This document shows positions 11,501-22,862 of a stretch of 64,000 bases of DNA, in pieces (positions within the stretch are counted from its first letter, which is position 1; the number at the start of each line of letters is the position of its first letter). Source of the DNA: Gnetum montanum (lineage: Eukaryota; Streptophyta; Gnetopsida; Gnetales; Gnetaceae). Made by a program: the position numbers and the translations under genes. The DNA lies in the NCBI GenBank assembly GCA_015680685.1, contig MNCI01013916.1, forward strand, positions 133,459-197,458, written 5' to 3'. The notes under the pieces were generated by a model that was not told the DNA's origin, did not search any database, and saw only the letters and a list, made by a program, of their open reading frames with translations.

Positions 11501-12440
11501 GATATAGTAATTACCAAGGAGAATGTGCAACTAATATATCATGTTAAAAATTAGTTCAAAACCAAGTTTGAAATGTAAAACATTTTCCTACTTAATTACT
11601 TTCTTGATTTTAAAATTCATCAATCATTAGTTCACATAAGTTACATAGAAAAAGTATGTTCTAGACTTAATGAATGAATATTATATGTTGGACTATAAAT
11701 CCAAATCAACACTATTAGTTTCAAAAAGTTCACCATGAGTGAATGATTCAAAACTTATCCTTGATCCCATAGTGTATAAAAAGTCAATTGGAAAGTTTAT
11801 CTACTTAATAAATACTTGACCAAATATCTCATATTTAGTCAATTTTTTGCCTAGATTCAAACAAAAACCAAGTATACATATGAGTTTAGCCTAGGTTATA
11901 TTGAGATACTTAAAAGTTACTATCAATTATGGAATAAATTGTAATTGTCCTTCAAAAGCTAATCTATAAGGCTCTATAGATGTAGACTATGGTGGAGATA
12001 CATCTTCACAATATTCTACCACAGGGTTTCTGGTCAAACACCATAAGAATATAATCTCATTATGGTCAAAAAAATAGAAAGTAGTTTCTCTGTCTTTTAC
12101 AAAATTTGAATATAGGGTTGTAAAAAACCTTACTATATAATTGAATTAGTTTCACCAACTATTTAAAGAATTAATGGACAACATTGCATTACCAATCATA
12201 ATTTATTGTGATAATCAAAGTGTGATTGAACTAATTAAAAATTAGTGTTTCATGAAAGGAAAAAACACATTAAGAATGTTATGCATTACATTCATCATGT
12301 GTTTATTGAAGGATTCATTTCTCTAGTTTATATCAATACCAAAATCAACTTGTTGATGGTTCCACCAAACTGTTAAATGTGAAAAACTTTAACAAGTTTG
12401 TAAATGGGTTGAACCTTCAATCTTTGTAAATAAAACTCAT
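8560..12440 (+). pseudogene. Copia-1 gag-pol remnant
   Basis: The gag start shows NYHFWKLQMRFL near 8620. A protease-like block at 9381-9605 (SQHFIGSLSWLMTI) has lost the active site: DSG reads NSN. Integrase lies at about 9990-10610, with VDDFSRMIWLYKL near 10060, SNGVGEYTSNEFKKYC, then AAYYVGHIINRVPTSTLNG. RT starts near 11100 (KWAFRIKRKVDSMVDKYK) and keeps the catalytic YVDD at 11492-11503. RNaseH starts near 11975 (DVDYGGDTSSQYSTTGF) and contains IYCDNQSVIELIKN near 12205. Numerous stops and shifts make it inactive. Confidence 0.8.
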
Positions 12441-12449
12441 GCTTTGTTT

Positions 12450-12458
12450 GATAGAGGA
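12450..12458 (+). promoter_or_regulatory. Polypurine tract of copia-1
   Basis: GATAGAGGA lies directly before TGTTAAAG, the likely start of the 3' LTR. The assignment depends on that inferred LTR start, because the matching 5' LTR start is missing from the window. Confidence 0.4.
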
Positions 12459-12835
12459 TGTTAAAGACCTTATTGATAGATACTCAAACTTTTCATTTTG
12501 TTTTAACTTTGTTATATTGCTTATATTTATCTTACCATGATTAAAGGTATCACATCGTCATGATGTTGAACACTACTTATGGTACTATAGTGTTAAACAT
12601 TATTACAATGTCATGGTGTTACACTTTTTCTTTCAAATTTGTTTATCTTAACTTATGTGTTTGTTATCTCTAGTCATAACTATTGAATCCAATTATAAAA
12701 GTTTGTTGTTTAGTCAAAAAACTTCACATATTAAATAGTAATTGGTTGATGAATATGGATGTGTGTCTTTTATGTTGTTCTCTCTGTGTGTGTCTAGTTG
12801 TTAAATTGCTCATCCTAGATCCTACAAACTTAATA
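12459..12835 (+). repeat. 3' LTR of copia-1
   Basis: The last ~190 bp (12643-12835) match the truncated 5' LTR at 8319-8511. The left end is placed at TGTTAAAG after the purine run and is inferred. The right end is placed at CTTAATA, the counterpart of CTTAACA. Confidence 0.65.
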
Positions 12836-13764
12836 GCTAAGACCTCATTGTTATGTTTATACATTAATAATAATGATAATAAAATAGTACAAGAAGAAGA
12901 AGGATCATTACCTAACTTAATACTCATCATATTAAGCAAGATCCCAATAAGGTCAATAGATGAGCAAAATCGTAACCACATTCCAAATAGTAGCTCTTAA
13001 TAAAATAATATAAGAAATGAAACAAAATCTAAAGAACACTTTATTAACAACATAAAAGGTATAGATGATTGTTATATTGATTAAGTTCTACAAAAGTATA
13101 ATGTTGGCCGTAAGTCTTGGGGGTATATATAGTCAAATAATTTTTAGGTTTCACATTCCTTTGCCTCCTATGTTGACTGAAATTTTTTTTTGTTAAAATA
13201 AAAGACAATTGTAATACTTCAATAGAGGTTTGAGATGCATGTGGTGACTTGAATATAAATAAAGTGTTATGAGACATGAAGTAGCTTCAAATGATAAATA
13301 AGTGGTTAGCTCATTGCCTTCTAAGGTAAGAGGTTTTTGCCAATTTGAGTTTAACTTGAGACGTTATTATATTCCTCTATAGCTCTTCTAATGTATCATG
13401 TTGGCTATCTATCTTAGGATGTACCTATAGTTAAATTATTTTTAGTTTCAACCCTTCCCTTCAAATCATAAATGCAATATCTCATATCTTGATTAGAGTT
13501 CATAAGTTTATTAGTAGACTTTGCCTAAGTTCACATCATTTAGCGAAAAAGTGGAAGATTTACTTACCAAGGAAAAAGTGCATATGTGGGTCTTAATGCT
13601 TGAGGATGAGTAGCAAAATGTTTTCTTAGTTGTATAGAACATTTGAGGCAAAAATATAACATTTTTGTTAAAAATTTATATGATTTATTGTTGTTGCATC
13701 CAATGGTGGTTAGTCACCTTGTTCAGTTAGTTTCTATTTTTCATGACATGAATGTGTTAGTTAT
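12836..13764. other. Spacer with degenerate repeats
   Basis: AT-rich spacer between copia-1 and the C/D gypsy chain with no gene recognised. It contains two diverged copies of a ~75-bp direct repeat (about 13086-13165 and 13388-13465, each with ATGTTGGC followed by a TATAGT-AAAT-ATTTTTAG core) flanking a tRNA-like segment. Confidence 0.5.
13301..13352 (+). repeat. tRNA-like segment, possible SINE head
   Basis: AGTGGTTAGCTCATTGCC resembles a tRNA D-arm/A box, and TTGCC-TTCTAA-GGTAA can form an anticodon-like hairpin. A weak B-box-like GCCAATTTGAGT follows. The acceptor stem is not recognisable, so this is not a functional tRNA. It sits between two copies of a direct repeat, as might be expected of a decayed SINE. 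Confidence 0.35.
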
Positions 13765-14594
13765 TGATGAGTGGTGAGGTACCCCTACACTCAACCATAT
13801 GAATGCGAGCATTACGCACGATCCGGTTGAACTCCAAGGACTAAGTGCTTATGTGCCTTTACAAAACAAGGATGGGTTAGGTGATCATTGCCTTCCCAAG
13901 CTTACTCATATGGCACGATTGTATGGTTAAGTGAACTTAAGATATATGATTTTTATGCTTTTTACATTTATGTCCTGGTGCTAAAAGGGAGAAGTGACTA
14001 ATTTATTTTAATTAATCCGCTAGGTTCTAACTAGTCCTAACACCAGCATCTATTCCTACTCTCTATACACATCATGAACCCATGTAACATTATTGGGATT
14101 ACCAAACACCAGTCATTACTGGGTTACCAAGTGTTCCACATATGCTTGAAGTGGTTATACTGAGTGTGCTTACTTGTGAAAATTAACGAATCAATAAAAG
14201 TAATATGAATTAACTAACAAAAGTAATAAATAACTGTAAATAACATTAAATGCAATAAATAAGCTATTCTGAATGCTACAAGGTTTATCATAAAGTTCAT
14301 CTTTATTTCCGGACACAAGGTATGCTCAGGTACATAGTGCTTGAATAAAGATCCGTTCACTTTATGACTCCTACTGTGGGCACTTAGAAATAATTTTAAC
14401 TCTGGAAAGGGAACACTACAAGAGTTTGAGTAAGGGACTAAGAAACTAATGCCAAAACCAAGTGTGCCCACCTCTTATTTATAGGGAATGAGAGAACTTT
14501 CGATATCAAATGTCTAATATCGCTTGGTAGGCTTCGATATCGTGGACCTAATATTGCGAATCTAATATTGTGATCCCAATATCATGGTTCATCA
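13765..14594 (-). repeat. 3' LTR of element C
   Basis: This 830-bp LTR runs from TGATGAG to TTCATCA. A TATA box (14475-14484) and AATAAA (14302-14307) delimit R. U3 (14500-14585) has several GATATC / AATATCG palindromes. The left flank has no primer site, so this is the outer end of the chain. Confidence 0.85.
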
Positions 14595-14604
14595 TACCCC
14601 CATG
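14595..14604 (-). promoter_or_regulatory. Polypurine tract of element C
   Basis: The element strand reads CATGGGGGTA immediately before TGATGAACC, the LTR start. This is the expected plus-strand primer position. Confidence 0.7.
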
Positions 14605-16490
14605 ATTGAATGAAAACTCGTCCTTGAGTTCCTTACAAAATATTGGGAAGGTATGGGATTATTGACTGTACGATAATCTGACAGTGACATGGAATGATAG
14701 ACTCAAAATGCCCGATGAATGGATCAACAATCATATTATAACATAGGTGTTCATACCCATTATGGTGAACACCATACATAGATGACATCTAGACCTTTAT
14801 TTGATAGTTTGGAGAGAGAGAGAAAAGAAAATGAGGTACATTACTACCGATGTCAAGACTATGCACACCATTGTTCATCCATGGCCATATGATGTGTGTT
14901 CCTTGCATAACTGCTTTAGCTCTAGTCCATCTTAAGTGTTTCCTCCTATCACAGTCCATTGTTCATGTGATTTCCATATACACACAACATAGTCATGAAT
15001 TAGCAAGGATAGATAAGATATAATGTGATTGATACCTTGCCTCACTATGAAGCACATTGTTTAGGTTGTGGGTATGACAGATACTAGGTTAGAGGCTTAT
15101 CACTGGTGACTACCCAAGGTGTAGGGGTGAGATAAGTAATGGAATGGAAAATTTGTGATAGGGCCCCCATGACTAATAGCAAACCTTTGGTAGTGATAAG
15201 ATGGAAAACAAGAGAACAAGGATGAATAGAGAAATAACAACGATGAAGCCAATAAAACAAAGTTGGATGTCCTGGATGGGTTGAAATGGGAAATGATTGA
15301 TTGCAGAAAATGTTTAAGGAAAAGAACTTAACAATTGCACCAAAAAGAAATGCTAGTGAGTCCTTCCCAAAGTAGGCTAATGCCCTTTATGCCCTGACAT
15401 ACCCACAAACCAAAGAGTCTGTAGGCTCTAGGAATGACATATGGAAACACTGGTTAAGGACTTACCCACAAGAGTTTACCAAAGGATAATAATGTGGCAA
15501 CCAAGATATAAACTGATCATAAAATCAACAATGAGGTGGAATAAGGAAAGAAGTTTGGAAGAGAAGAGAGAATGGAATGGAATCCCAAGATCAAGGTTGT
15601 GTAAAGTCCCTTGTGTATTATGTGGTTAAGGTGACTTAATAGAGTTCATTACAAATCCAAATCAAAACTAACCACATCCAGTGACCCTACATCAACACAC
15701 TTGACCAACCCAGCCTCCTGAAGTAACAAGAATGGATCCATAGAGCCACCGCCATTCCAATAAGAGAAAGATAGAGAAGCAGGAAGTGAGAAAGGGCCTT
15801 AGTTAGAGGGAACCTTCAGGCATGGGTAACATGTTTTTCTAGTGCCATAACCAGTGCTTGTGGCCCATGTTTCTTATTATGTCTAAGGGGTGTACTTTGA
15901 ATTCTCATCAATTATTTTTTCTCTTCTTTTTTTCTTTTGTGAGAACCACATCATGCAAAAAATTATTTGATTTAGTAAACTTCCTGATATTGGTCAATAG
16001 CGGAATGGTAGAAAACTTATGAAAAACATCCAAGTACCCAAGAGAGTAGGTAGCACAAATGCGTTGAATCCCCTTGAGGTCACACCCTTTTCCATCCATT
16101 TGAATCTTTTCTTAGTTTGAAGAGTACTAAGATACCAATTCTCTTAGAAAAAGAGATAGTACATTTCCAAAACAAGGAAGATCATAGAGTTGCACGGATG
16201 AGTGGATGACGTGGACTCATTGCCTGTTTTATCAAAAGAAACCATATCTTAGTATCAACATTAAAATTCAAAGGTAAAAGCCAAACATTAGTAGTCAACA
16301 CCATTATAGTATTCTCCACCATCATGAGCACTTATTATATGATGAGTGAGATTTATCCAAAAAAATTGTAATAGAGAAAGAAATAGTAAAAAATGTTAAT
16401 GATGATGTAAAACAAAAACAAGTAGAGATAAAAAATGTGCAAAACAAAAATGTGTAAAATAAAAAAGTTAAAGGAATTGAGGGCTTTAGA
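14605..16490 (-). other. 3' non-coding region of element C, ORF3 absent
   Basis: The first ~90 bp next to the polypurine tract match the same positions in D and E (GTATGGGATTATTGACTG). From about 15790 onward it matches the post-integrase region of E (59040 onward; GGGCCTTAGTTAGAGGG). ORF3, which lies between these two blocks in D and E, is missing, as are the palindromic motif and TATA seen upstream of it. The part between about 14700 and 15700 shows no coding potential I can recognise. Confidence 0.6.
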
Positions 16491-16494
16491 ATGA

Positions 16495-17850
16495 TTAGCA
16501 TTGGTGGCCATCTCCCCCATGACTGAGTTGGAAGGAAGAGATTTGAAAGAATGAGCAAGGTTGTCCATTTATAGAGGTAGTGTTAGTACTGGCCATTTTA
16601 GATTCATGGAAAGGTTTGGTTTGCTGGATGTTGACCAATAATTTCTTGTTCGGGCTTTTAGGTTTATAAATCATGGCCCCTGAAGAAAAAGTTTCATGGA
16701 TGATATAAGGTCCCTTCCACAGCATTTGAAATTTAGTTTGTTGTGGCACATGTGTGGGATTCCAATACAAAACCTTATCTTCTAGTTGGTATTTTACTTT
16801 CCTAATCCTTAGGTCATAACGTTGTTTATTAAAGGCCTTGTGCAATTCGTTAGATGACAAGGTGCCTAATTGGTTCCCATCTAGCAAGTTAAGGTTTATT
16901 AACGATTCTTTTTGTGCTAGATTGAGGTCAAGGTTAAGGTCACATGCTATGGATAGGGTATGGAGCTTAGCTTGAATAGGAAGCATTGGAAGTTTCTCGT
17001 ACACTAACTCATAGGGAGAGTAGCCTATAGGGAGTTTCCACGTGGAGCGATATGCCCAAAGAGCATCATTTAACTTGGTGCTCCAATCTCACCTATATTT
17101 GCTAATGGTTCATGTTAATATTTTTGTGATCTCTCTATTGGTGACTTTGGCTTGACCATTCGATTAAGGATGATATGGTGTAGTCAATTTGTGCTAAACT
17201 CCTAAGTGTTGCATCAACTTCCAGAAAGTCGCACCTATAAAGTATGTACCATTATCCGAAATAAGGGCACGAGGCATGCCAAATCTGTTTATAATTTGTT
17301 GTTGAACAAATCGTGCAATGGTAGATGATGTACAGTCCATAACAGCGGTTGCTTCTGCCCACTTTGTAAAATAGTCAACAACAATGATAATGTAGGCTTT
17401 TCCATTGGACATTGGTGTAATAGGCCCCATAAAATCAATTCCACATATGTAGAAGGGTTCTAAGGGTTGAATCCATCGTTTTGGACCCTCCATTCTAACA
17501 GTCATTCCCCCATCACGTTGGTAGTGCGCACAAGATTAGACGAAATGATGAGTGTCCCAGAACAATGTAGGCCAATAATATCCTACAAGCAAGATTTTAA
17601 TGGTTGTTCATCTCCTAGTGTAATGACCCCCACAAGGGTCCTCATGAACATCTTGGAGAACTTGCAATTGGTCCACATTAGGAACACATCATCAAAGCAA
17701 GCCATCGGAACATACTTTATAAAGTTATCTATTAATTTCCATGAAATATTTGACTCGGTGAAGAAACTGTTGTTTTTTTTAACATCTAACCCTTGTGATG
17801 TTTCTTATGTGAGGAGATAGGTAAGAATGCTACTATACCAATTTGTATTT
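16495..17850 (-). pseudogene. Integrase, element C
   Basis: Integrase inserts element cDNA into the chromosome. The zinc-binding N-terminus (about 17530-17700) has VHEDPCGGHY followed by SCAHYQRDGG, where the second Cys of the usual CxxC is Tyr. The core (17194-17505) has GIDFMGPITPMSNGKAY and DYFTKWAEA, then the second Asp in ALISDNGTYF. The third catalytic residue should be the Glu of a GQAEVSNRE-like block; here (about 17145-17180) it reads GQAKVTNRE, Glu to Lys, and a nearby Gln is a stop. The C-terminal region (16495-17004) is open, with a DKVLYWNPTHVPQ segment and a GPYIIHETFSSGAMIY segment typical of gypsy integrase tails. Inactive. Confidence 0.85.
16508..16526 (-). promoter_or_regulatory. 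Internal polypurine-tract-like run after INT (element C)
   Basis: The element strand reads AGTCATGGGGGAGATGG near the end of the integrase frame, almost the same as the terminal polypurine tract (ATCATGGGGGTA at 14595). The equivalent run recurs in E (59878-59892), A (611-631) and D (28737-28756). It could prime a second plus strand, or it may be conserved coding sequence (SHGGDGHQC). Confidence 0.4.
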
Positions 17851-17924
17851 TTGGTTACACTTGCAAAGAGGAGTTTATCAGGGAAATGATCAGAAATTGG
17901 ATATTCATCCTCTTTGTTGTCCTA

Positions 17925-18340
17925 TCATACTTGAGATAAATGATCAACAACAACATTCTTGGTGCCTTTATGATTGATCAATGTAAGGTTAAACTCTTGT
18001 AAGATCACGAGCCACCATATGATGTGAGGGCTCACCATTGGTTTATTCATTAGGAACCATATTGCACTATGATCTATATGTATGAATATCTTATAGTCCA
18101 ATACATAGTCCCTAAATTTTTCTAGTGCAAACACCACAACCATTAATTCTTTTTGTGCTGTGGTGTAATTGAGTTGTGCACCAGCAATACTTTGACTTGC
18201 ACAGTGAATGTAATAGGGTTGTTTTTAATCATCTAACTGTGTAAGTATGGCTTCTAAAGCAAAGTTGAACACGTCAGTCATTATGTGGAATGGTCTGGAC
18301 CAGTTAGGAGCTTGTAGAATGAGTGTTTTATGAGCTTCTA
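17925..18340 (-). pseudogene. RNase H, element C
   Basis: RNase H domain of gypsy pol, which removes genomic RNA after reverse transcription. The readable block is VVVFALEKFRDYVLDYKIFI, then HIDHSAIWFLMNKP containing the conserved Asp-His. After that come LQEFNLTLINHKGTKNVVVD and HLSQV, which ends the domain as in Athila (ENVVADHLSRL). The N-terminal part (18145-18340) is broken by stops. It lies directly downstream of RT in the element's reading order. Confidence 0.8.
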
Positions 18341-18379
18341 TTTTAAGGTTTGGAAGGCTAGCTCACATTCCCTAGTCTA

Positions 18380-19200
18380 TTCAAAAGTTACGTCCTTCTT
18401 CGTTAGTTCTACCAAAGGTTTTGCAATCCTTGAAAAGTTCTCAATGAAGCATCTATAATAGCTAGTATGTCCAAGGAATGATCAGATATCTTTTACAGTT
18501 TCAAGTTGACGAGTGATTCCTTGGATGACTTTAATCTTTTTAGGATCTACCTCTATCCTTGTTTGTAAAATCTTGTACCCTAATACAATGCCTTCTTGGA
18601 CCATTAAATGGCTTTTTTTCCAATTGAACCTTAAGTTGGTTTCAACACATCGTTTCAGTACTTGCTCTAATCGGTCCATTTCTTGCTCAAAGTCCACTCC
18701 ATAGGTGGAGAAATCATCCATGAAAACCTTCACGTCATTCCCTATTTTCTGCTAAAAGATACTTAGAACCAAATGTTGAAACGTTGCTGGGGCATTGCAT
18801 AAGACAAATGACATCTACCTATATGCAAAAGTCCCCCAAGGACTTATGAATGTGGTTTTGGCTTGGTCTTTAGATGCTATTTGAATTTGATTGTATCCAT
18901 TGTAACCATCTAGAAAATTATAGTAGCAATGCCCTACAATGGTGTCTAAGACTTGGTCGACAAATGGCAATGGGAAGTGGTCTTTGAATGTTGCCATGTT
19001 TAGTATCCTAAAGTCTATACACACCCTCCATTTACCTTCCTTTTTAGGTACAATGACTAAGGGACTAACCCATTCACTGTCAATAATGGGGTAGATGAAC
19101 CTAGCTTTTAGAAGCTATTTAATTTCTTCTTTAACCACTTGCTTAAGCTTTGGGTTTAGTCACCTCTATGGTTGTCATCAAGCTTTCATGGAGGGATTAG
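18380..19200 (-). pseudogene. Reverse transcriptase, element C
   Basis: The RT palm and fingers are recognisable along most of the family length. MCIDFRILNMATFKDHFPLP and HCYYNFLDGYNGYNQIQIA carry the first catalytic Asp (18815-19024). Then comes PWGTFAYR, a FVLCNAPATFQ block near 18790, and VFMDDFSTYGVDFEQEMDRL with the catalytic DD (18482-18733). NLRFNWKKSHLMVQEGIVLG closes the palm. The catalytic residues are intact, but stops (for example near 18760 and 19110) inactivate the frame. Confidence 0.85.
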
Positions 19201-19748
19201 TGTAAATTCTATGTTGGCATATCTTAGGATCTATTCTGGTTAATTTGGAATATGACCAAGTAAAGGCTTTCAACCATTTTTTTACCATTTTCAGCAGTCT
19301 TTCTTTTTATTGAGGAGCGAGCTTAGTGTTAATGATTACTGATTTTCCATTCTTGAGAAATGTATACTCCATACCGATGGGCAACAGTTTTAACTCAAGG
19401 GGCTCATGCTTGAACTCGTTAGGGATTTCCAAATTTTCCTAGTTGATATTTTCGATGTCAAGAATTGGAAGTTGGTAATGGACTTGTTCTAATGTGTCTA
19501 TGTTATCAATGTAGGTGTAAGTCAAGCTATCAATTGGTTCAATGCATATAGTTGAGTTGCTCTCTTAGTTAGCTGTCAGCCACTGGGTGCCTTCCTATCT
19601 TGTGGCTATTTCATATAGGCATCTTTGTATGTTAGTTATTTGTGCACACTGGCTGCATGTAGGCAATGTTAAACATTGTACAAATAAAGCCTTCTACACA
19701 TAGTTGCACTCTGTATCACTGTATGCGATGCACAAAACTTTCTTCTTC

Positions 19749-20150
19749 TCAATCTTTCCAAATGTATTTTTCCTTTGATATTTCTAGAGAAAGATCACGT
19801 ATTCCTAGGTGGGCATCAATTGTGCTTAGCCATGCTATTTCCATAATGATTGGGAAGTCTTCCTTGTAGTTGTTGACTTGAATCACTAGGAAATCAGCTG
19901 GATATGACCACCCACAAATAGTGGTGACAATGTCCTCCACTAGTCCTAATGGGATAGTAATGGACTGGTCGACTAGCTCTAAATGAATGTTACTCTTTTT
20001 TAGTGGAGGTAGGTTCCAAGCTTTGTACATTTCTTGAGAGATTAAGTTGATACCAGAACCTAAATCCAAAAGAGCTTTGCATGGATAATTCTCGGTGATT
20101 TGTAAATATATAAGAGGACTCCTAGGATCAGAGAATTTCCTAGGAAGATG
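19749..20150 (-). pseudogene. Aspartic protease, element C
   Basis: Retropepsin of the gypsy polyprotein. The catalytic site reads DLGSGINLISQEMYKAW near 20050-20069, with LGS in place of the usual SG/TG: compare DSGFGVNLIS in element B, so the codons around the active Asp have drifted. LVDQSITIPLGLVEDIVTTI and WSYPADFLVIQV follow, then IIMEIAWLSTIDAHLG in the position of the ILGRPFL strand. The upstream sequence (20070-20150) contains PCKALLDLG-type residues. The 106-codon segment is open. Confidence 0.75.
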
Positions 20151-20159
20151 ACCAACTTT

Positions 20160-22724
20160 AATCTAGTCGATAATGGCATGAGTCAACATGGCTGTGTGTG
20201 TTAAGTGTGGTCTTTGGTTTGAAGGAAGCTTTGAAGATTTGAATGATGGTGAGGCATTTGGAGGATTAGCTTCTTGTGGTTGTAAGGACTTAGTTGGATT
20301 GTTGGTTCTAAAGAAAGGTCTATTCTTTATGTGGTTGTCTAAACCAATAGTAGGTTGAGGGTTGACAGCCCTTGTAACATTGTGTTGCTGCGACTGGGTA
20401 GGAAGCTCACCTTGCATAGATGGAGCATGTGGTAATGGAGCTAAGGGTGCAGGAGATGTGGTTGGATGAGAAGGATAGTACGTTTGTAAAACATCTCTCC
20501 TAGGAGAAGGAGTTTTATAGTACTTATGGACTTGGTAGTGAGGCTGAGGAGTGACATGACTAGTAGAGTCACATGGAGAGATTAGCTGCTACATGTAGTA
20601 CCCGTATGGATCAAGTTGATGGTAAGGGTACTATTGACATGGTGGTGGAATTCCCCATGGTTGTGGGTTTTTCCACTGTTGATACTATTTATTTGGTTGT
20701 CATGCAGTTCCACTTGGATAATACGTCAAGGGTTGGTGGAACTACCTTAGGTTACCTTGAGGATAAGGTAACCTTTGGGGTGTTTGCCGTCTATTTAATC
20801 GGGGGTTTAGTGCGTACATCCTAGACTCTTGTAGATGTGAGACTACTGGGGCAACATCCTTTAGGATGGTCATATTGGCATATCTCACATCCACCATCAT
20901 TGTCTGTATCCAAATCCACAACCTCTTCAATGATGGCAAGTTTTCCCTTACCTTTGTTACATGCATATTCATTTTCTTTCTTTTTTCTCCTTTCTCGGTC
21001 ACTACCTTGCACTTTAGACTCCTCTACTATTTTGAGAATGGTTTGAAATTTATTATTTAGGAAGTCCCACATTTAATCTACCTTTGTTGATATATTTGAT
21101 GCAAAATTTTGAATGGGCAAAGTCTTCCTATTCACCATCTCTTCAAGTGGTAACTCTTCTTCATCTTCACAAAATCTAACTTCCTTCTTTCAGAGGGAAG
21201 GATCTCTATTGTATTCCTCCACACTTTATCTTTTCCTTAACTCACCTTTCTCTTTGGAAACTTGCTCCAATAATCTTTGTACTTGATGGGCTCTGAGCAC
21301 GGATAGTCTCCCTTAGGCATAAGTCTCAAGGGTTCTTCATGTTTCGTACCTAAGCCCATCTATGAGATGACGTAGTTGTTCCCTCTGCAAGTAACCATCA
21401 TCAGGGCAACGGTGTAATAATGCATAATATCGACGCATTGTAGCATCCAAAGGTTCATGTCCTTCTTATTTCCATCCTTGGATTTACTTACGCAGGTTGA
21501 ACACTTAGGAGTACGTTTGATACTTATCGTTAAATAGCTCTAACATGGTACTCCATTGATGAATGGATTCTGATTCTAAAGACTGGTACTAGCTTTCTAC
21601 TTCCTTAATCAGTGTCCATGGAAATAACTTTAGTTTTTGCCACTCATTTTCTATATTTTGTAAGGAACATGCATTATAGAACACTTGTAGATGATTTTGA
21701 GGATCAACGTTGTATCCCCCTTCAAATCATGGGATATTGTTCATGTCTAATCTTTTGATCCTACTATCCTTTTGATACCTTGTTGGAATCCTAATGGCCT
21801 TAGTTATATCTAGCATACTTTAGGTAGCAATAGGGGATCATCATGATTGTATCCTCTATGGCATCTATGATGCTTATGTTGTTCCCTACTCTCCCTCATT
21901 TTGTGGTGTGTTTCTCTAGAATGCCCTCATCCCCTTTCTTGACTATTTTTTCTATGGTCCCTATTTTTCCTACCATTATCCTTAGGGTCTTTTTCCTGAT
22001 GACTATGTTTTGATCCCAATGGAGAGGGGGAAGGAGATGATCAAGGTGGAGAGGAAGAAGGACTAGCACCATGATAATGCTTGTCATTTTCTCTTTGGTG
22101 ATCTTAGCCTTGATCGTGGTTACAATCGGAATGTCCATTGTCATCATGTGTTCGTGTTTCTTTTTCAGATCCTTTGTGTCCATTGGTATCAAAACCTAGG
22201 TTATAAATGGTTGAGTAAAGATTCTGATACACAACTTATTAACCGAAGTCAACTAGAGAAACATCGTTATGTGGAAAACCTCCCAAGGTAGGTTCACCAC
22301 CCTCGTTTTCACATATGACATACGGGACATCCTAAGACCACTTTCCCTTCATATATCTGTAATGTCTCTCTTGTTGTAGGTCCCTCTGATGTTGTGCCTC
22401 TGTGGATCAATAATCTCTCAAATCTTGTTTATGCACAATGTACTCCAATTGTAAGTGTTGCATACTAATTCGTGTGAGAGCACGAAGAAGCATGCTTAGG
22501 ACTAAGTGATCAGGAGGCAACACTATGTTACCTTTTAAATCACGCCATCGCAACTATTCATCCTAGTGGAGGATAAAGGTAAAGTCTAGTACATACTCAT
22601 CGGGATGAGCATATACCAAGCAAAATTGATGGAGCACTGGCAGATCATCATGTGTACTACGCCTCTGACTATTCATTATGTTAGACCTAGGTGGTGAAGC
22701 ACTTTCATAGGAAGAAGGAGACAT
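20160..22724 (-). pseudogene. gag: Gag of element C
   Basis: Long-form Gag starting at the ATG at 22724 (MSPSSYESASPPRSN). The N-terminal extension runs to about 21900, the Gag core lies at about 21400-21850, and a charged KGKGKLAIIEEV segment follows (20900-20990). The zinc knuckle CEICQYDHPKGCC (C-x2-C-x3-H-x4-C) is at about 20860-20900. The tail (20163-20560) is rich in Pro, Gln, Asn and His and leads into protease. Compared with A and D it has the extra N-terminal block and a different C-terminal tail, consistent with an autonomous Gag-Pol rather than the gag-only form. Several stops. Confidence 0.65.
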
Positions 22725-22843
22725 GATTAATTATTTAGTATGCAATGTATTATTATATTATTATTATTTTCTTAACTAACCCTAAGGGTTCGTTCCAACG
22801 ATGGGAAGATTCTTGAGTTCTAATTAATGCACAAACAACAAAG

Positions 22844-22861
22844 TCCCTGGCAACGGTGCCA
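22844..22861 (-). promoter_or_regulatory. tRNA-Asp primer-binding site, element C
   Basis: TCCCTGGCAACGGTGCCA on the plus strand is the best preserved of the primer sites. It differs from the plant tRNA-Asp 3' end (CCCCGGCAACGGCGCCA) only by C-to-T changes. Confidence 0.85.
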
Positions 22862-22862
22862 A

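Larger units (their letters stand above)
8319..12835 (+). mobile_element. Degenerate Ty1/copia element (copia-1)
   Basis: Decayed copia element with a truncated 5' LTR, initiator-Met primer site, gag-PR-INT-RT-RNaseH order, a polypurine stretch and a 3' LTR. The domain order (integrase before RT) is diagnostic of Ty1/copia. The left part of its 5' LTR is displaced by the gypsy chain that inserted at 8318/8319. Confidence 0.8.

Noticed and set aside
13301-13352. Functional tRNA gene
   Set aside because: Only D-arm and anticodon-like parts are present; no pairing acceptor stem and a poor T arm.
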